Shown here: positions 16,565-25,322 of the stretch, piece after piece
Numbering within the stretch: the stretch's first letter is position 1
Layout: each line of letters begins with the position of its first letter
Origin: Desulfurellaceae bacterium
Lineage (GTDB): Bacteria > Desulfobacterota > Binatia > Bin18
Reading direction: 5' to 3'
DNA: 51,567 bases
Assembly: GCA_021296095.1 (NCBI GenBank)
Contig: JAGWBB010000004.1
Location: forward strand, 1-51,567
The notes under the pieces: model-generated
The model's database searches: none
Told to the model about the DNA's origin: nothing
Seen by the model: the letters and a program-made list of their open reading frames with translations, nothing else
Translations under genes and position numbers: made by a program

Positions 16565-18109
16565 TCACGGACTATGATCTATCAGGCTATCAATGATGGA
16601 GTAGAGCATGCTGACAGTCTCGCTGCTGTAAAGATCGCCGTCGTCGTGGGAATTGGCAGCCGCTATATATGCGCGCCCTCGGCTTGGGACTGCCCGGATC
16701 ACCGCAAAGAACCCACAATACCGACCACCGCCACCTTGCGCAAAGAGCCACAGCAAGCTCCCGTGGCCTTGGTAGACAACCCACCCAGCCGCTCCTCCAT
16801 AGTTTCCTGGTATAGGGATGAGCAATTCGTCCAACTGCGCTCGATTGAGAATTGCGGGACTCGTGTGGGGAAATTGCAACGCGACGAACTTGGCGAAGTC
16901 TTCGAGTGAACAATACACGTCTCCAGCTGGAGCCAAGGGACCACCATAACCCAATTGAGCAGGTATCCACACGCCAGCACTATCGCGTCGGTGACTCCAG
17001 GGCTGATCGACCTCATGGGGGGTGTTCGGCGCTCCGAATCCCGCGCTGAACATCCCCAACGGCGCGAACAGGCGCTCCTCCATCAAGGTCTCCCAGCTCT
17101 GGCCCGTCAGCTTCTCTGCCATAGCCGCCGCAACCATATAGCCGGCGTTGGAATAGCTATACTCGCCGATGGAGCTCCCTGGAGGGTCGGCCAGATTTTC
17201 TCGAAGGATTCGGTAGCGCCGTTCAATTATGGGAAGCGTCGGATGAGACGTCCACCAGGCCGGCACGTCGTCTGGAACGCCGCCTTCATGACGAACCAGC
17301 TGCCACAGGGTGACGGCGCGGTACTCGGGATGTATCTCATCGCGCAATTCGGGAAAGACCTGGGCAATCGTGGTCTGCCAGCCGTTGACGAACGTCCCAT
17401 CCGCCACCACGGTCGCCAGCATAGTCGATGTCATGGCCTTGGTGAGGGAGCCCATTTTCACCAGATCATTGATCGTCAACTCCTCGGATGATCCCTGCCG
17501 GCGTACTCCGGCCGCCGCGATGGCCTTGATCCCCGCTTCGTCGATAATCGCCGCAATCAGTCCCGGCGACTTGCCCTCCGCCACCGGACCGGTCAGGTAC
17601 TTGACGATAGACTGGTCCACGGAGCGGGTCTGCACGGCCGCCATCTCCAGATGTTGGGTACTCTGGTTCCAGGCAAACCACGTAATCTCTCCGGGACTCG
17701 GGAAATCCGGGACCCGGACCCGGGCGCGCGCCCCCACCACAAACTCCTCGCCGGTGGTGACGACCGTAAACGTACTCCGGGCAAACTCTACACCGTTGTC
17801 GTAAGCGACGGCCGTGTGCGCGCCATCGCCCAGGATGGCCCAGTTGAAGAAACTGAAAAAGCCGTTATGGCCATCATCGCCACACACCGAGGCCGTATCG
17901 CCTCGCGGAAACCCATATGTCGCAGGGATCGGGACGCCCGCGTCGAGGCTGATCGTGATGTCCCCTTGAGCCTCACATTTCCAGCCGGAGATGACCCCGA
18001 TGCCCGACAGCGTGTCCCCGTTACCAGGAATATCGAGGGCCGATTGGGCGTGTGTCAGCGCGGGGGATAGCAGAACGAGCCCAAGGCAAAGGGCAGGCAA
18101 GGCGTACAT
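16565..18109 (-). CDS. Secreted beta-lactamase-fold serine hydrolase with N-terminal 'SGW' module
   Basis: A 514-residue exported protein with a signal peptide ending THAQ (about residue 22) and an AGGAGG-like site upstream of 18109. Residues about 25-157 form the SGIGVISGW-C-EA module shared with the SGNH hydrolase and the metalloprotease. Residues about 165-510 are a class C beta-lactamase/DD-peptidase-like domain: GSLTK at 220-224 (Ser221, Lys224 of SxxK), then YSYSNAGY (YxN motif). A late HGSLLW segment may provide the third motif. Such proteins are usually esterases or D-amino peptidases rather than resistance enzymes. It lies downstream of the metalloprotease gene on the same strand, with a 206-base gap. 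Confidence 0.87.
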   Translation of the reverse strand: MYALPALCLGLVLLSPALTHAQSALDIPGNGDTLSGIGVISGWKCEAQGDITISLDAGVPIPATYGFPRGDTASVCGDDGHNGFFSFFNWAILGDGAHTAVAYDNGVEFARSTFTVVTTGEEFVVGARARVRVPDFPSPGEITWFAWNQSTQHLEMAAVQTRSVDQSIVKYLTGPVAEGKSPGLIAAIIDEAGIKAIAAAGVRRQGSSEELTINDLVKMGSLTKAMTSTMLATVVADGTFVNGWQTTIAQVFPELRDEIHPEYRAVTLWQLVRHEGGVPDDVPAWWTSHPTLPIIERRYRILRENLADPPGSSIGEYSYSNAGYMVAAAMAEKLTGQSWETLMEERLFAPLGMFSAGFGAPNTPHEVDQPWSHRRDSAGVWIPAQLGYGGPLAPAGDVYCSLEDFAKFVALQFPHTSPAILNRAQLDELLIPIPGNYGGAAGWVVYQGHGSLLWLFAQGGGGRYCGFFAVIRAVPSRGRAYIAAANSHDDGDLYSSETVSMLYSIIDSLIDHSP

Positions 18110-18315
18110 CGCACACCTCCTGAAAGAGCGCTGCGGGCAGCCCCCTTCTATACAGCAGGGCTTCGTGTCTCAAGGACAATGAAATACGACAAACCGCTCG
18201 GTTGCTCGGACGGGGTACGGAGAGCCCCAAGAGGTCATCTCCAGCAGGCTGGAAAGGTCTGAGGTTATCTGGAGAGCCTGCGCCCACGCGTTCCTATCAT
18301 AAGGAGGGGTCATGC

Positions 18316-21300
18316 TCAGGGAATAATCACGAAGTTCTGGAGCGCCTCTTCCCACCGCAGCGTCGTGGTCTCACCCGGGTGAGGGAAGTCCACGAGGGGA
18401 AACGTGCCGCTTACCCTCTCCAAGAATTCCACCCCCAGCGTCGTCACCCGCACCGTGGTACGGGCAAACTCCAGCCCATCGGCCAGCGCCCGAATCGCGT
18501 GCTCCCCCGGCCCCAGATTGTTCCAGTTCACCAACAGGACAAAGCCGTTGTTGCTATCCCCGCAGACCCCCCGGGTATCGCCCCGGGGGGTCCCGTAGGC
18601 CGCCGGGACTGGGGTGCCGGCCAGCTCAATGACAATCTCTTGCGCTTCGCAGGCCCAGCCCGAGATGATCCCAATCCCGCTCTGGGACGAACCCAGGGAC
18701 GGGTTCTCCAACACGGCCTGAAGCCCGGCCACCCGGTTATGGCCCCCACCCTTGTCGGGCTGCCCATCGGTGATGACAAAGTTCTGCTGGGCTTCGTTCC
18801 ACCGCACAACAGTGGTCTCACCCGGATGAGGGAAGTCCGCAAGGGGAAACGTGCCGCTCACGTCCCGTAAGAATTCCACCCCGAGCGTTGTCACCCGCAC
18901 CGTCGTGCGGGCAACCTCCAGCCCATCGACCAGCGCCCGCACCGGATGCGCTCCCGGTCCCAGATTATTCCAGTTGACCAGCAGGCTGAAGCCGTTGTTG
19001 CTGTCTCCGCACACCCCCTGGGTATCGCCCCGGGGTGTCCCGTAGGCCGCCGGGACTGGAGTGCCAGCCAACTCAATGATGACCTCCCCCGCCTCACACG
19101 CCCAGCCCGAAATGATGCCGATGCCGCTCTGGGACGAGCCCGGGGACGGGTTTTCCAGACGCGCTTGTGGTGGTGGAGGTGGGGGAAGGGTATCGAAATC
19201 GGACGAGAACACGGCCACGTCGTCGATGTACCAGCCGTCGGCCGTCTGAGCCGCATCGGACCAGAGGTAAAAGGCAAGGCGGACCGACTCTCCAACGAAA
19301 GGAGTCAAATCAATTGATGTCTGCTGCCACGTCGGATTCGTACCAGTGAACGTTCGTAACTGTTCCTCCGTCCGCCACGAGCCATCCTCCTGCTGTGGTA
19401 GTGCGAGGACCCACACGCTGCCCTGATCGCCACTGGCAAAGTCGTACCGATGCCGAAAGGTCAGGGCTGCTGACTCGACCTCAGTCAGGTCGATGACTGG
19501 AGACCAAAGACCAGTGATCTGATCATTCTGATAATGGCCGCCCGGACTATCCGTCCAGGCCCGGATTCCACTTCGGGCGGACACCATAGTCTGCGCCCAT
19601 GGAGAACTCCTCAACCAACCATTAACTCCGCTCTCCATATCGTCTTCAAACAGCACCTCATTCGCTCCGGCCTGCGTCACCCTAAACGTCCAGCCCCCGA
19701 TAGTCAGCGTACCGGTCCGGGCAGTGGAACGAGGATTCCTCGTCACCGTATAGCTGACGCGCCCCTGCCCCCTGCTGCTCGCTCCGGAGGTCACACGAAT
19801 CCAGTTGGTACTGCTCCTCGCTGACCAGTCACACTCACTCGTCGCCTCGACCTGGACGCTGGCGCTGTCCTCACCGGGTCCGAAGATATGTGAGGAAACA
19901 GGCAAAAAATCGATGCAGGTGCTGAATGTGGCCGGGTCGGTGTTGATGGTCACGCGGTAGCTCGTGGACCACGCTGCGTCAACGGAGACCTGGAGGCTAT
20001 TCTTCCAGTCCGTAAAGATCTCGCCCACCGTCCACATCGCCCCTTCGTCGTTCGGGTCGCCGTTGTTGTCCACGTCCACCACCTGGGCCAGTCGGTCTGC
20101 CAACGTCGTATCGACTTTATGGATAACCACCGCTTCATCCGGGATTTCCTCATCGTAGCCGGCAAACAGCCGCGCCTCGACGGTGTAGAAGTCGGTGGCC
20201 GAGTCCCCGATGGGAATCTCGGCCATCAGGTAGCCCTCAGTACCGGGCTGGGCTAACCGTTCGAGGGTAATCGTGCGGGTCGTGTCGGGCGGGGCGACAT
20301 ACTTCCGGTCGGCTGGAATCCAGCCCAGAAAGTCCTTGTGGTAGGCGATGGTATGGACTGCTACGTTGCCATACTCGGGATCAGAGAATAAGGCCGGCGA
20401 CCATCCACCCATAACGTCCCAATAAGAGTCGTATGTCTCATCATACGGACCCGAGGAATGCTGCAAGCCCAGGGCGTGACCCATCTCGTGGGCCCAGACG
20501 TGTTGCTGAGGCTGATATTCTGGAGGCATCCATGTCACACCCCAAAATCTCCGTTGTCCATCCAGTGTCAGGAAGTGACTACCGCCCCTGGCTAGATTCC
20601 CAATGGGGGGAGCGAAATCCTGGTTAAAAACTATCGTAAAACCATCGAAATCAGGGAAGAATACATCTGTGTCTGCGGCAGCCGTGCAATCGGCTGCTGT
20701 TTTTTCAAGATCATAATCATACAAGCCGCCGTCTCTCACTATGGGAGCAGGTCGAGAAGTAGCGTAGTACGATCTTGGGTGGGGCAGGTTGTACCAGCCC
20801 ACCACCACACTCCCGGCCAAATCGGGAATGTTCCCGTCTGAAACCTCGTTCCAATAATGGCCCAGGCTAGGATAGGATGACCCCATCAGCTTCTCATAAA
20901 AGCTGACCGGCTGCGGGGTGACATGTCTGGCATCGGCAAAACGGCACAGAATAGTTACCCACGCCTGGGAACCTGAGAGCGGCTCTCTACAGCACAGCGT
21001 GACTTTGCCCGGTGCTGCTACAGCCTCATACGCGGAAAGACAGCGGCTCTCCTCATCCGTTACTACCCACACATGCCCGGCATACGTTTCTTGTGTATAA
21101 CTTTCACCTGGTCGGAGCGTCGCGTGCAAGACGCGCTGGCCAGCGAAGTCCGACCAGTAGACATAGCGAGGCTCACTCGTCTGATTGTCAAAGACGATGG
21201 TGGTGTGCTGCCCCCCTCCTTCTTCGGAGACAAGAGTATCCTCCACACTGCACGCGAGCGGCTCCAACTCCACGGCATCGGTGTTGGACAAAACGGCCGT

Positions 21301-21690
21301 CAGCCGCTGGTGTGAGAAGAGGGAGGTTTCATCCAGAGACACGGCCAGCTCGATGGAGCTGACCCGGAATCGGGCCGAGGCGTCAGTCCCGTCCGGCTCC
21401 CACTCTCCCGCCACCGTCACCCGCTGGCGGTTCAAAGCGACCGGGCCACCCAGCGGCTGCATGAGGTCTATAGCAATCAGCAGTTCGTGCCGCTCGCCCG
21501 AGTCCTCGGTCAACACATAGGTGATTTCAGCGGCAAAGCCGGCATCGGACGGGGAATCGGCGACGATAAAGGTGAACCAGCCAGTGAGGGGCTGCGGCTG
21601 GGCTGCGGCCGGCTGCGCGGAGAGCGCCCACGCTCCGAGTAGGAACAGAACTGCCCAGCTCTTTGCGCTCCCCAAAAGTAAACCTCTCAT
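18316..21690 (-). CDS. Large secreted metalloprotease: VHL-like, metzincin, BACON, jelly-roll and two 'SGW' modules
   Basis: A 1124-residue exported protein. The start at 21690 gives a signal peptide (to about residue 30), with GGGAGAGAAG upstream; an earlier ATG at 21735 lacks a signal. Order of parts: an unassigned N-terminal domain (about 33-150); a region at about 160-232 with FDNQTSEPRYVYWSDFAG, LRPGESYTQETYAGHVWVV, matching von Hippel-Lindau beta domains; a zinc protease domain with HEMGHALGLQH (401-411) and a DSYWDVMGG Met-turn-like segment; a BACON-like domain (about 585-675, ending FRVTQAG); a MAM-like jelly-roll (about 678-830, ending GWYIDDVAVF); a Pro linker; and two SGW modules (845-973 and 994-1124). 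The third His makes it metzincin-like rather than a classic M6 peptidase. It probably degrades extracellular protein. Confidence 0.88.
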   Translation of the reverse strand: MRGLLLGSAKSWAVLFLLGAWALSAQPAAAQPQPLTGWFTFIVADSPSDAGFAAEITYVLTEDSGERHELLIAIDLMQPLGGPVALNRQRVTVAGEWEPDGTDASARFRVSSIELAVSLDETSLFSHQRLTAVLSNTDAVELEPLACSVEDTLVSEEGGGQHTTIVFDNQTSEPRYVYWSDFAGQRVLHATLRPGESYTQETYAGHVWVVTDEESRCLSAYEAVAAPGKVTLCCREPLSGSQAWVTILCRFADARHVTPQPVSFYEKLMGSSYPSLGHYWNEVSDGNIPDLAGSVVVGWYNLPHPRSYYATSRPAPIVRDGGLYDYDLEKTAADCTAAADTDVFFPDFDGFTIVFNQDFAPPIGNLARGGSHFLTLDGQRRFWGVTWMPPEYQPQQHVWAHEMGHALGLQHSSGPYDETYDSYWDVMGGWSPALFSDPEYGNVAVHTIAYHKDFLGWIPADRKYVAPPDTTRTITLERLAQPGTEGYLMAEIPIGDSATDFYTVEARLFAGYDEEIPDEAVVIHKVDTTLADRLAQVVDVDNNGDPNDEGAMWTVGEIFTDWKNSLQVSVDAAWSTSYRVTINTDPATFSTCIDFLPVSSHIFGPGEDSASVQVEATSECDWSARSSTNWIRVTSGASSRGQGRVSYTVTRNPRSTARTGTLTIGGWTFRVTQAGANEVLFEDDMESGVNGWLRSSPWAQTMVSARSGIRAWTDSPGGHYQNDQITGLWSPVIDLTEVESAALTFRHRYDFASGDQGSVWVLALPQQEDGSWRTEEQLRTFTGTNPTWQQTSIDLTPFVGESVRLAFYLWSDAAQTADGWYIDDVAVFSSDFDTLPPPPPPQARLENPSPGSSQSGIGIISGWACEAGEVIIELAGTPVPAAYGTPRGDTQGVCGDSNNGFSLLVNWNNLGPGAHPVRALVDGLEVARTTVRVTTLGVEFLRDVSGTFPLADFPHPGETTVVRWNEAQQNFVITDGQPDKGGGHNRVAGLQAVLENPSLGSSQSGIGIISGWACEAQEIVIELAGTPVPAAYGTPRGDTRGVCGDSNNGFVLLVNWNNLGPGEHAIRALADGLEFARTTVRVTTLGVEFLERVSGTFPLVDFPHPGETTTLRWEEALQNFVIIP
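18319..19158 (-). repeat. Two tandem copies of the 'SGW' module
   Basis: The last two modules of the metalloprotease (18319-18711 and 18772-19158) differ at 18 of 129 aligned residues by eye, with long identical DNA stretches. They are separated by a 20-residue linker rich in Gly and charged residues. They are much closer to each other than to the single modules in the SGNH hydrolase and serine hydrolase, which indicates a recent internal duplication. Confidence 0.85.
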
Positions 21691-21945
21691 CGTTTCTTCT
21701 CTCCCAGGGGCACGACTCTTCAATTCTCCGACCACGCTCTCAGCCGCGTCTCAGCTACAAGCTTGCTTGACCTTATCGTGCAAATCGGTCCCGATGGAAG
21801 AGTCTGCGTGCAGCACAGCGCACGGCGTATGCGAAGGCAGGTGCATAGTGAGACGCCCCGTTTCTGCCCTCCCTCTTCTCCTCCCCAGAGGGGTAGATAG
21901 AGCAAGAGAAATCGAATAAGGCTGTAGGAGGAGTGCCGACACGCT

Positions 21946-22269
21946 ATGGCGACCACCAGCCCGTTTGATACCCTGAAGTTTTCCATACAACTCCGTGAGG
22001 GAGGATTCACACAGCAGCAGGCAAACACCCTGACCAACTCGCTACAGGAAGCCCTGAGCGCTACTGTTGCAACCAGGGCTGACCTGGACCAGGTGAAGAC
22101 AGAGTTGAAGACTGACATCGTGACCCTGCGGGAAGACGTGGCGAAAGGCTTTCAAGACGTGGCGAAAGGCTTTCAAAATGTCTACAAGTTCATGCTCGTT
22201 TCCACTCTCACCATTGCAGGGACCATCATAGGGACGGCTATAGCTCTGGTACGCTACCTTGCCCCGTAA
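21946..22269 (+). CDS. DUF1640-like coiled-coil membrane protein
   Basis: A 107-residue protein. It begins MATTSPFDTLKFSIQL-REGGF, then has a coiled-coil stretch with ATRADLDQVKTELKTDIVTL and two short DVAKGFQ repeats. It ends in a membrane helix (FMLVSTLTIAGTIIGTAIALV). This matches the layout of DUF1640/CCDC90-like bacterial proteins: conserved N-terminal cap, coiled coil, C-terminal anchor. AGGAGG occurs about 14 bases upstream. Function unknown; such genes are often found singly, as here. Confidence 0.75.
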   Translation: MATTSPFDTLKFSIQLREGGFTQQQANTLTNSLQEALSATVATRADLDQVKTELKTDIVTLREDVAKGFQDVAKGFQNVYKFMLVSTLTIAGTIIGTAIALVRYLAP

Positions 22270-22319
22270 GGCGGCAGAATCAGCGCTATTCTGTTCACAA
22301 TAAGTAAGGAGGGAGGCGC

Positions 22320-23735
22320 ATGGCTACATCGGTTGCCCCACACGAATCCCCCAACGGGCGGGCATTGACACCCCAACAGCGCCCGCTGCGAGACTTCCAG
22401 ACCTATATCGTCGATCAGCCCGAGCAGGGCTTTTTCACCATCGACCGCGCGCTGTTCACCGACCCCGACATCTTTGAGCTGGAGATGGCGTATATCTTTG
22501 AGGGCAGCTGGATCTACGTCGCCCACGAGAGCCAGCTGCCCCGGCCCAACGATTTCTTCACCACCACCATGGGCCGTCAGCCGGTCCTCCTGATGCGCAA
22601 CCAGGCCGGCGAGATCGGCGGTTTCATCAATACCTGCCCGCACCGGGGGGCGACCGTGTGTCTGGCCAAGCGGGGCAATCAGAAGGTGCTGACCTGCCCC
22701 TACCACGGCTGGTCGTTCAACACCAACGGCGGCCTGGTCAGCGTCAAGGACCGCGACAGCGGCGCCTACCCACCCGTGTTCGAGCGTCAGGACCACGGCC
22801 TGTCGCGTATCCCGCGGCTGACCAATTATCGCGGGTTTCTCTTTGCCAGCCTGAACCCCGACGTGCCCGAGCTTGACGAGCATCTGGGCGCGGCCCGGAC
22901 CTGCATCGACATGCTGGCCGACCAGGCTCCTGAGGGCCTGGAGGTGCTGAGGGGCAGCGCCGACTACACCTTTGCCGGCAACTGGAAGCTCCAGGCCGAA
23001 AACGGGGTGGACGGCTACCACTTTGACGTGGTCCACCGCAGCTTCATGGGCGTCATTCAGCGCCGGGCGGCCGCCCGGAACGATGCGGTCAAAGCCCTGG
23101 ATGTCCAGCGGCTCGAAGCCGCGACCGTGGCCAACGGCAGCTACGACCTGGGCAATGGTCACACTCTGTTATGGACCGACTATCCCAACCCCCAGGTCCG
23201 GCCGTCCTACGGGCGCCGGGACGAGATGGCGAGCCGCCACGGCGAGCCGCACGCGCGCTGGATGATGGACCGGCTGCGCAACCTGTTGCTGTACCCCAAC
23301 GTCTTCTTCATGGACCAGATCTCAACCCAGCTGCGGGTCATTCACCCCCTGGCGCCGGATAAAACCCGGGTGTCAACCTACTGTATCGCGCCGGTCGGGG
23401 AAGCGCCCGAGATGCGCGAGCACCGGCTACGTCAGTACGAGGACTTCTTCAACGCCAGCGGGGTGGGCACGCCGGACGATCTGGCCGCCTTTGAGGCCTG
23501 CCAGCGGGGCTATGAGGGCCGCCAGGTCCGCTGGCAGCAGGGCTATGTGCGGGGCGCCCGACGCCTGGTCCGCGGCCCGGACGCCGAGGCTCAAGCCTTG
23601 GGGCTTCAGCCCGACTCCAGCGCCCCCGACTTCCGGGACGAGACGATCTACCACGGCCACTACCGCCAGTGGCTCAAACTCATGCGCCAGGGCGCGGCCC
23701 AGACCAACGGCGCCGGAGACGGCCATGGTGTCTGA
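22320..23735 (+). CDS. Rieske aromatic-ring-hydroxylating dioxygenase, alpha subunit
   Basis: A 471-residue oxygenase alpha subunit, preceded by AAGGAGGGAGG. The Rieske [2Fe-2S] ligands are Cys106/His108 (CPHRGA) and Cys126/His129 (CPYHGW). The mononuclear iron site is in NGVDGYHFDVVH, with His234 and His239, and Asp231 as the bridging residue. The protein resembles the benzoate/toluate/anthranilate dioxygenase group (BenA, XylX). The beta subunit gene overlaps its end. No ferredoxin reductase is encoded next door, so electrons must come from elsewhere. Likely role: cis-dihydroxylation of an aromatic acid; the substrate is not determinable. Confidence 0.92.
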   Translation: MATSVAPHESPNGRALTPQQRPLRDFQTYIVDQPEQGFFTIDRALFTDPDIFELEMAYIFEGSWIYVAHESQLPRPNDFFTTTMGRQPVLLMRNQAGEIGGFINTCPHRGATVCLAKRGNQKVLTCPYHGWSFNTNGGLVSVKDRDSGAYPPVFERQDHGLSRIPRLTNYRGFLFASLNPDVPELDEHLGAARTCIDMLADQAPEGLEVLRGSADYTFAGNWKLQAENGVDGYHFDVVHRSFMGVIQRRAAARNDAVKALDVQRLEAATVANGSYDLGNGHTLLWTDYPNPQVRPSYGRRDEMASRHGEPHARWMMDRLRNLLLYPNVFFMDQISTQLRVIHPLAPDKTRVSTYCIAPVGEAPEMREHRLRQYEDFFNASGVGTPDDLAAFEACQRGYEGRQVRWQQGYVRGARRLVRGPDAEAQALGLQPDSSAPDFRDETIYHGHYRQWLKLMRQGAAQTNGAGDGHGV

Positions 23736-24222
23736 GCTGCTACCCCGGTGTACGGACCTGTTGTACGAAGAGGCCGCGTGTCTCGACCAGCGGCGCTGGG
23801 CCGAGTGGCTGGCGCTGTATACCGAGGACGCCGAGTTCTGGATTCCGGCCTGGGACGACACCAACCAGCCGACCGACGATCCGCGCTCGCAGCTGTCGCT
23901 GATCTACTATCGGGACCGCTCGGGTCTGGAAGACCGGGTGTGGCGGATCGAGTCGGGCACGACCATCGCTTCGGTGCCCATGCCCCGGACCTGTCACCTG
24001 GTCACCAATATCCGGGTGACGGATGTCGTCGACCGCCAGCCCCGCGTCTCGGCTCACTGGCAGGTCAACCTGTACCGGACCGAGCTGCGGCAGGCGGCCA
24101 GCTATTTCGGCTTTTACGAATACGTCCTGCATCCCGAGGCGGACCGGCTCAAAATCGCCAAGAAAAAGATCATTGTCCTGAACGACGAGATTGAGACGGT
24201 GCTGGACGTGTATCATGTCTGA
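23725..24222 (+). CDS. Aromatic-ring-hydroxylating dioxygenase, beta subunit
   Basis: A 165-residue protein starting at 23725, overlapping the alpha subunit gene by 11 bases, which indicates translational coupling. It has the cystatin/NTF2-like beta-subunit features: LLYEEAACLDQRRWAEWLALY, then the acidic EDAEFWIPAWDDT segment, RIESGTTIASVP-type strands and a C-terminal KKIIVLNDEIETVLDVYHV. It is the structural partner in an alpha3beta3 oxygenase of the benzoate class. Confidence 0.92.
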   Translation: MVSELLPRCTDLLYEEAACLDQRRWAEWLALYTEDAEFWIPAWDDTNQPTDDPRSQLSLIYYRDRSGLEDRVWRIESGTTIASVPMPRTCHLVTNIRVTDVVDRQPRVSAHWQVNLYRTELRQAASYFGFYEYVLHPEADRLKIAKKKIIVLNDEIETVLDVYHV

Positions 24223-24273
24223 GCCGGGGCAGCGGAGGTGTAACCGCCAGTCCGCATGACCACAGGAGGCATC

Positions 24274-25146
24274 ATGTCCACGCCACACCATATCCAAGGC
24301 TTCAGCGTCGGCGCCATCCAGATCGCAAAAGTCCTGGACAGCCTGGAGCCGACCAGCCCCCGCTTTATGTACGTCGATAAACGCAAAGACGACTTTGACC
24401 CCTACCTCGACTGGCTCCAGCCCCACTTTGTGAACGACAGGAAGCTGATGCTGCTCAGCATTCATGCCTTTATCCTCAAGACCCGTCACCACACGATCAT
24501 GATTGACACGTGCATCGGCAACGACAAGCGGGGTCTGGCCTTTGAGCAGTGGAACGGTCGCCGGGCCGCGTTTCTGCAAGACTGCGCCGCAGCCAGCTGT
24601 GGCCCGGAGGCCATCGACTACGTGTTCTGCACCCACATGCACCTCGATCACACCGGCTGGAATACCCGGCTGGAGGACGGTCGCTGGGTGCCGACCTTTC
24701 CCAACGCGACCTATCTGTTCAGCACGGACGAGTGGGAGCACTGGAAGGACGCGCCCGCCCCCGAAGATCAGGCTGTGGTCGAGCAGAACATTCTACCCAT
24801 TCTTGAGGCCGGCCAGGTCGCGTGGGTGGACGAGGCCTGGAGTCTGGATGACGAGGTCAGCCTGCTGCCGACCCCTGGCCACACGCCCGGCCACTGTAGT
24901 GTGCGGCTGCGCTCAAACGGCTACCAGGCGATCATCACCGGCGATATGATGGTCAACCCGGTCCAGATCGCCGAACCCGGCTGGAGTCAGCAGGCCGATA
25001 CCGACAAGGCGCTGGCGATCGCCACCCGGACGCGCTTCATCGACACCTACTGCGACACGGAGACGCTCATTCTGGGCACCCATTTTAATACGCCGACCGG
25101 GGTCCACATCGTCAGCACGGGCCAGGACAAGCGGATTCGGTGTTAG
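24274..25146 (+). CDS. MBL-fold metallohydrolase
   Basis: A 290-residue protein. The start at 24274 is chosen because AGGAGG ends 4 bases upstream; an ATG at 24256 precedes that site. The zinc-binding motif is HMHLDHTGW (HxHxDH), with later GHTPGHCSV and TGDMM segments and a final GTHFNTP supplying the remaining ligands. It most resembles lactonase/quorum-quenching-like and glyoxalase-II-like hydrolases of the superfamily. Its place directly after the dioxygenase genes (52-base gap) suggests a shared catabolic role, for example hydrolysis of a lactone or ester intermediate. This is inference. Confidence 0.85.
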   Translation: MSTPHHIQGFSVGAIQIAKVLDSLEPTSPRFMYVDKRKDDFDPYLDWLQPHFVNDRKLMLLSIHAFILKTRHHTIMIDTCIGNDKRGLAFEQWNGRRAAFLQDCAAASCGPEAIDYVFCTHMHLDHTGWNTRLEDGRWVPTFPNATYLFSTDEWEHWKDAPAPEDQAVVEQNILPILEAGQVAWVDEAWSLDDEVSLLPTPGHTPGHCSVRLRSNGYQAIITGDMMVNPVQIAEPGWSQQADTDKALAIATRTRFIDTYCDTETLILGTHFNTPTGVHIVSTGQDKRIRC

Positions 25147-25185
25147 AGCCTCGTCTCCCGGGCGGTGTGAGCCCTCACCTGCGGC

Positions 25186-25214
25186 TTGTTCTGGCATCGG
25201 GCTTCTGTTAGAGT
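25186..25214 (+). promoter_or_regulatory. Candidate promoter of the RRM gene
   Basis: TTGTTC at 25186-25191 and TAGAGT at 25209-25214 are spaced by 17 bases, and TG one base before the second box forms an extended -10. Transcription would start near 25221, placing the hairpin at 25264-25299 in the untranslated leader. Box matches are moderate. Confidence 0.35.
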
Positions 25215-25263
25215 TCCCGGCGCTGGGTCGGTCCGATTCAGTGAGTTTAGTTCGAGAGAGATC

Positions 25264-25306
25264 AGGCCCCTGGAACTGCACTCATGGTTCTCGGGGCCTT
25301 TTTCTT
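25264..25306 (+). terminator. Terminator-like hairpin in the leader of the RRM gene
   Basis: AGGCCCC at 25264-25270 pairs with GGGGCCT at 25293-25299. An inner GAAC/GTTC pair (25273-25276 with 25287-25290) extends the stem to a compact hairpin, and the T-run TTTTTCTT follows at once (25299-25306). The U-tract ends about 16 bases before the start codon of the RRM gene. It either ends transcription from the MBL gene or acts as an attenuator or antiterminated switch for the RRM gene. Confidence 0.7.
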
Positions 25307-25322
25307 GTCGGAGAAATATTGT

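Noticed and set aside
22254-23162. Leftward open frame of 302 codons opposite the Rieske alpha subunit
   Set aside because: Antisense to an oxygenase gene with all iron ligands in place; no own start signal or domain.
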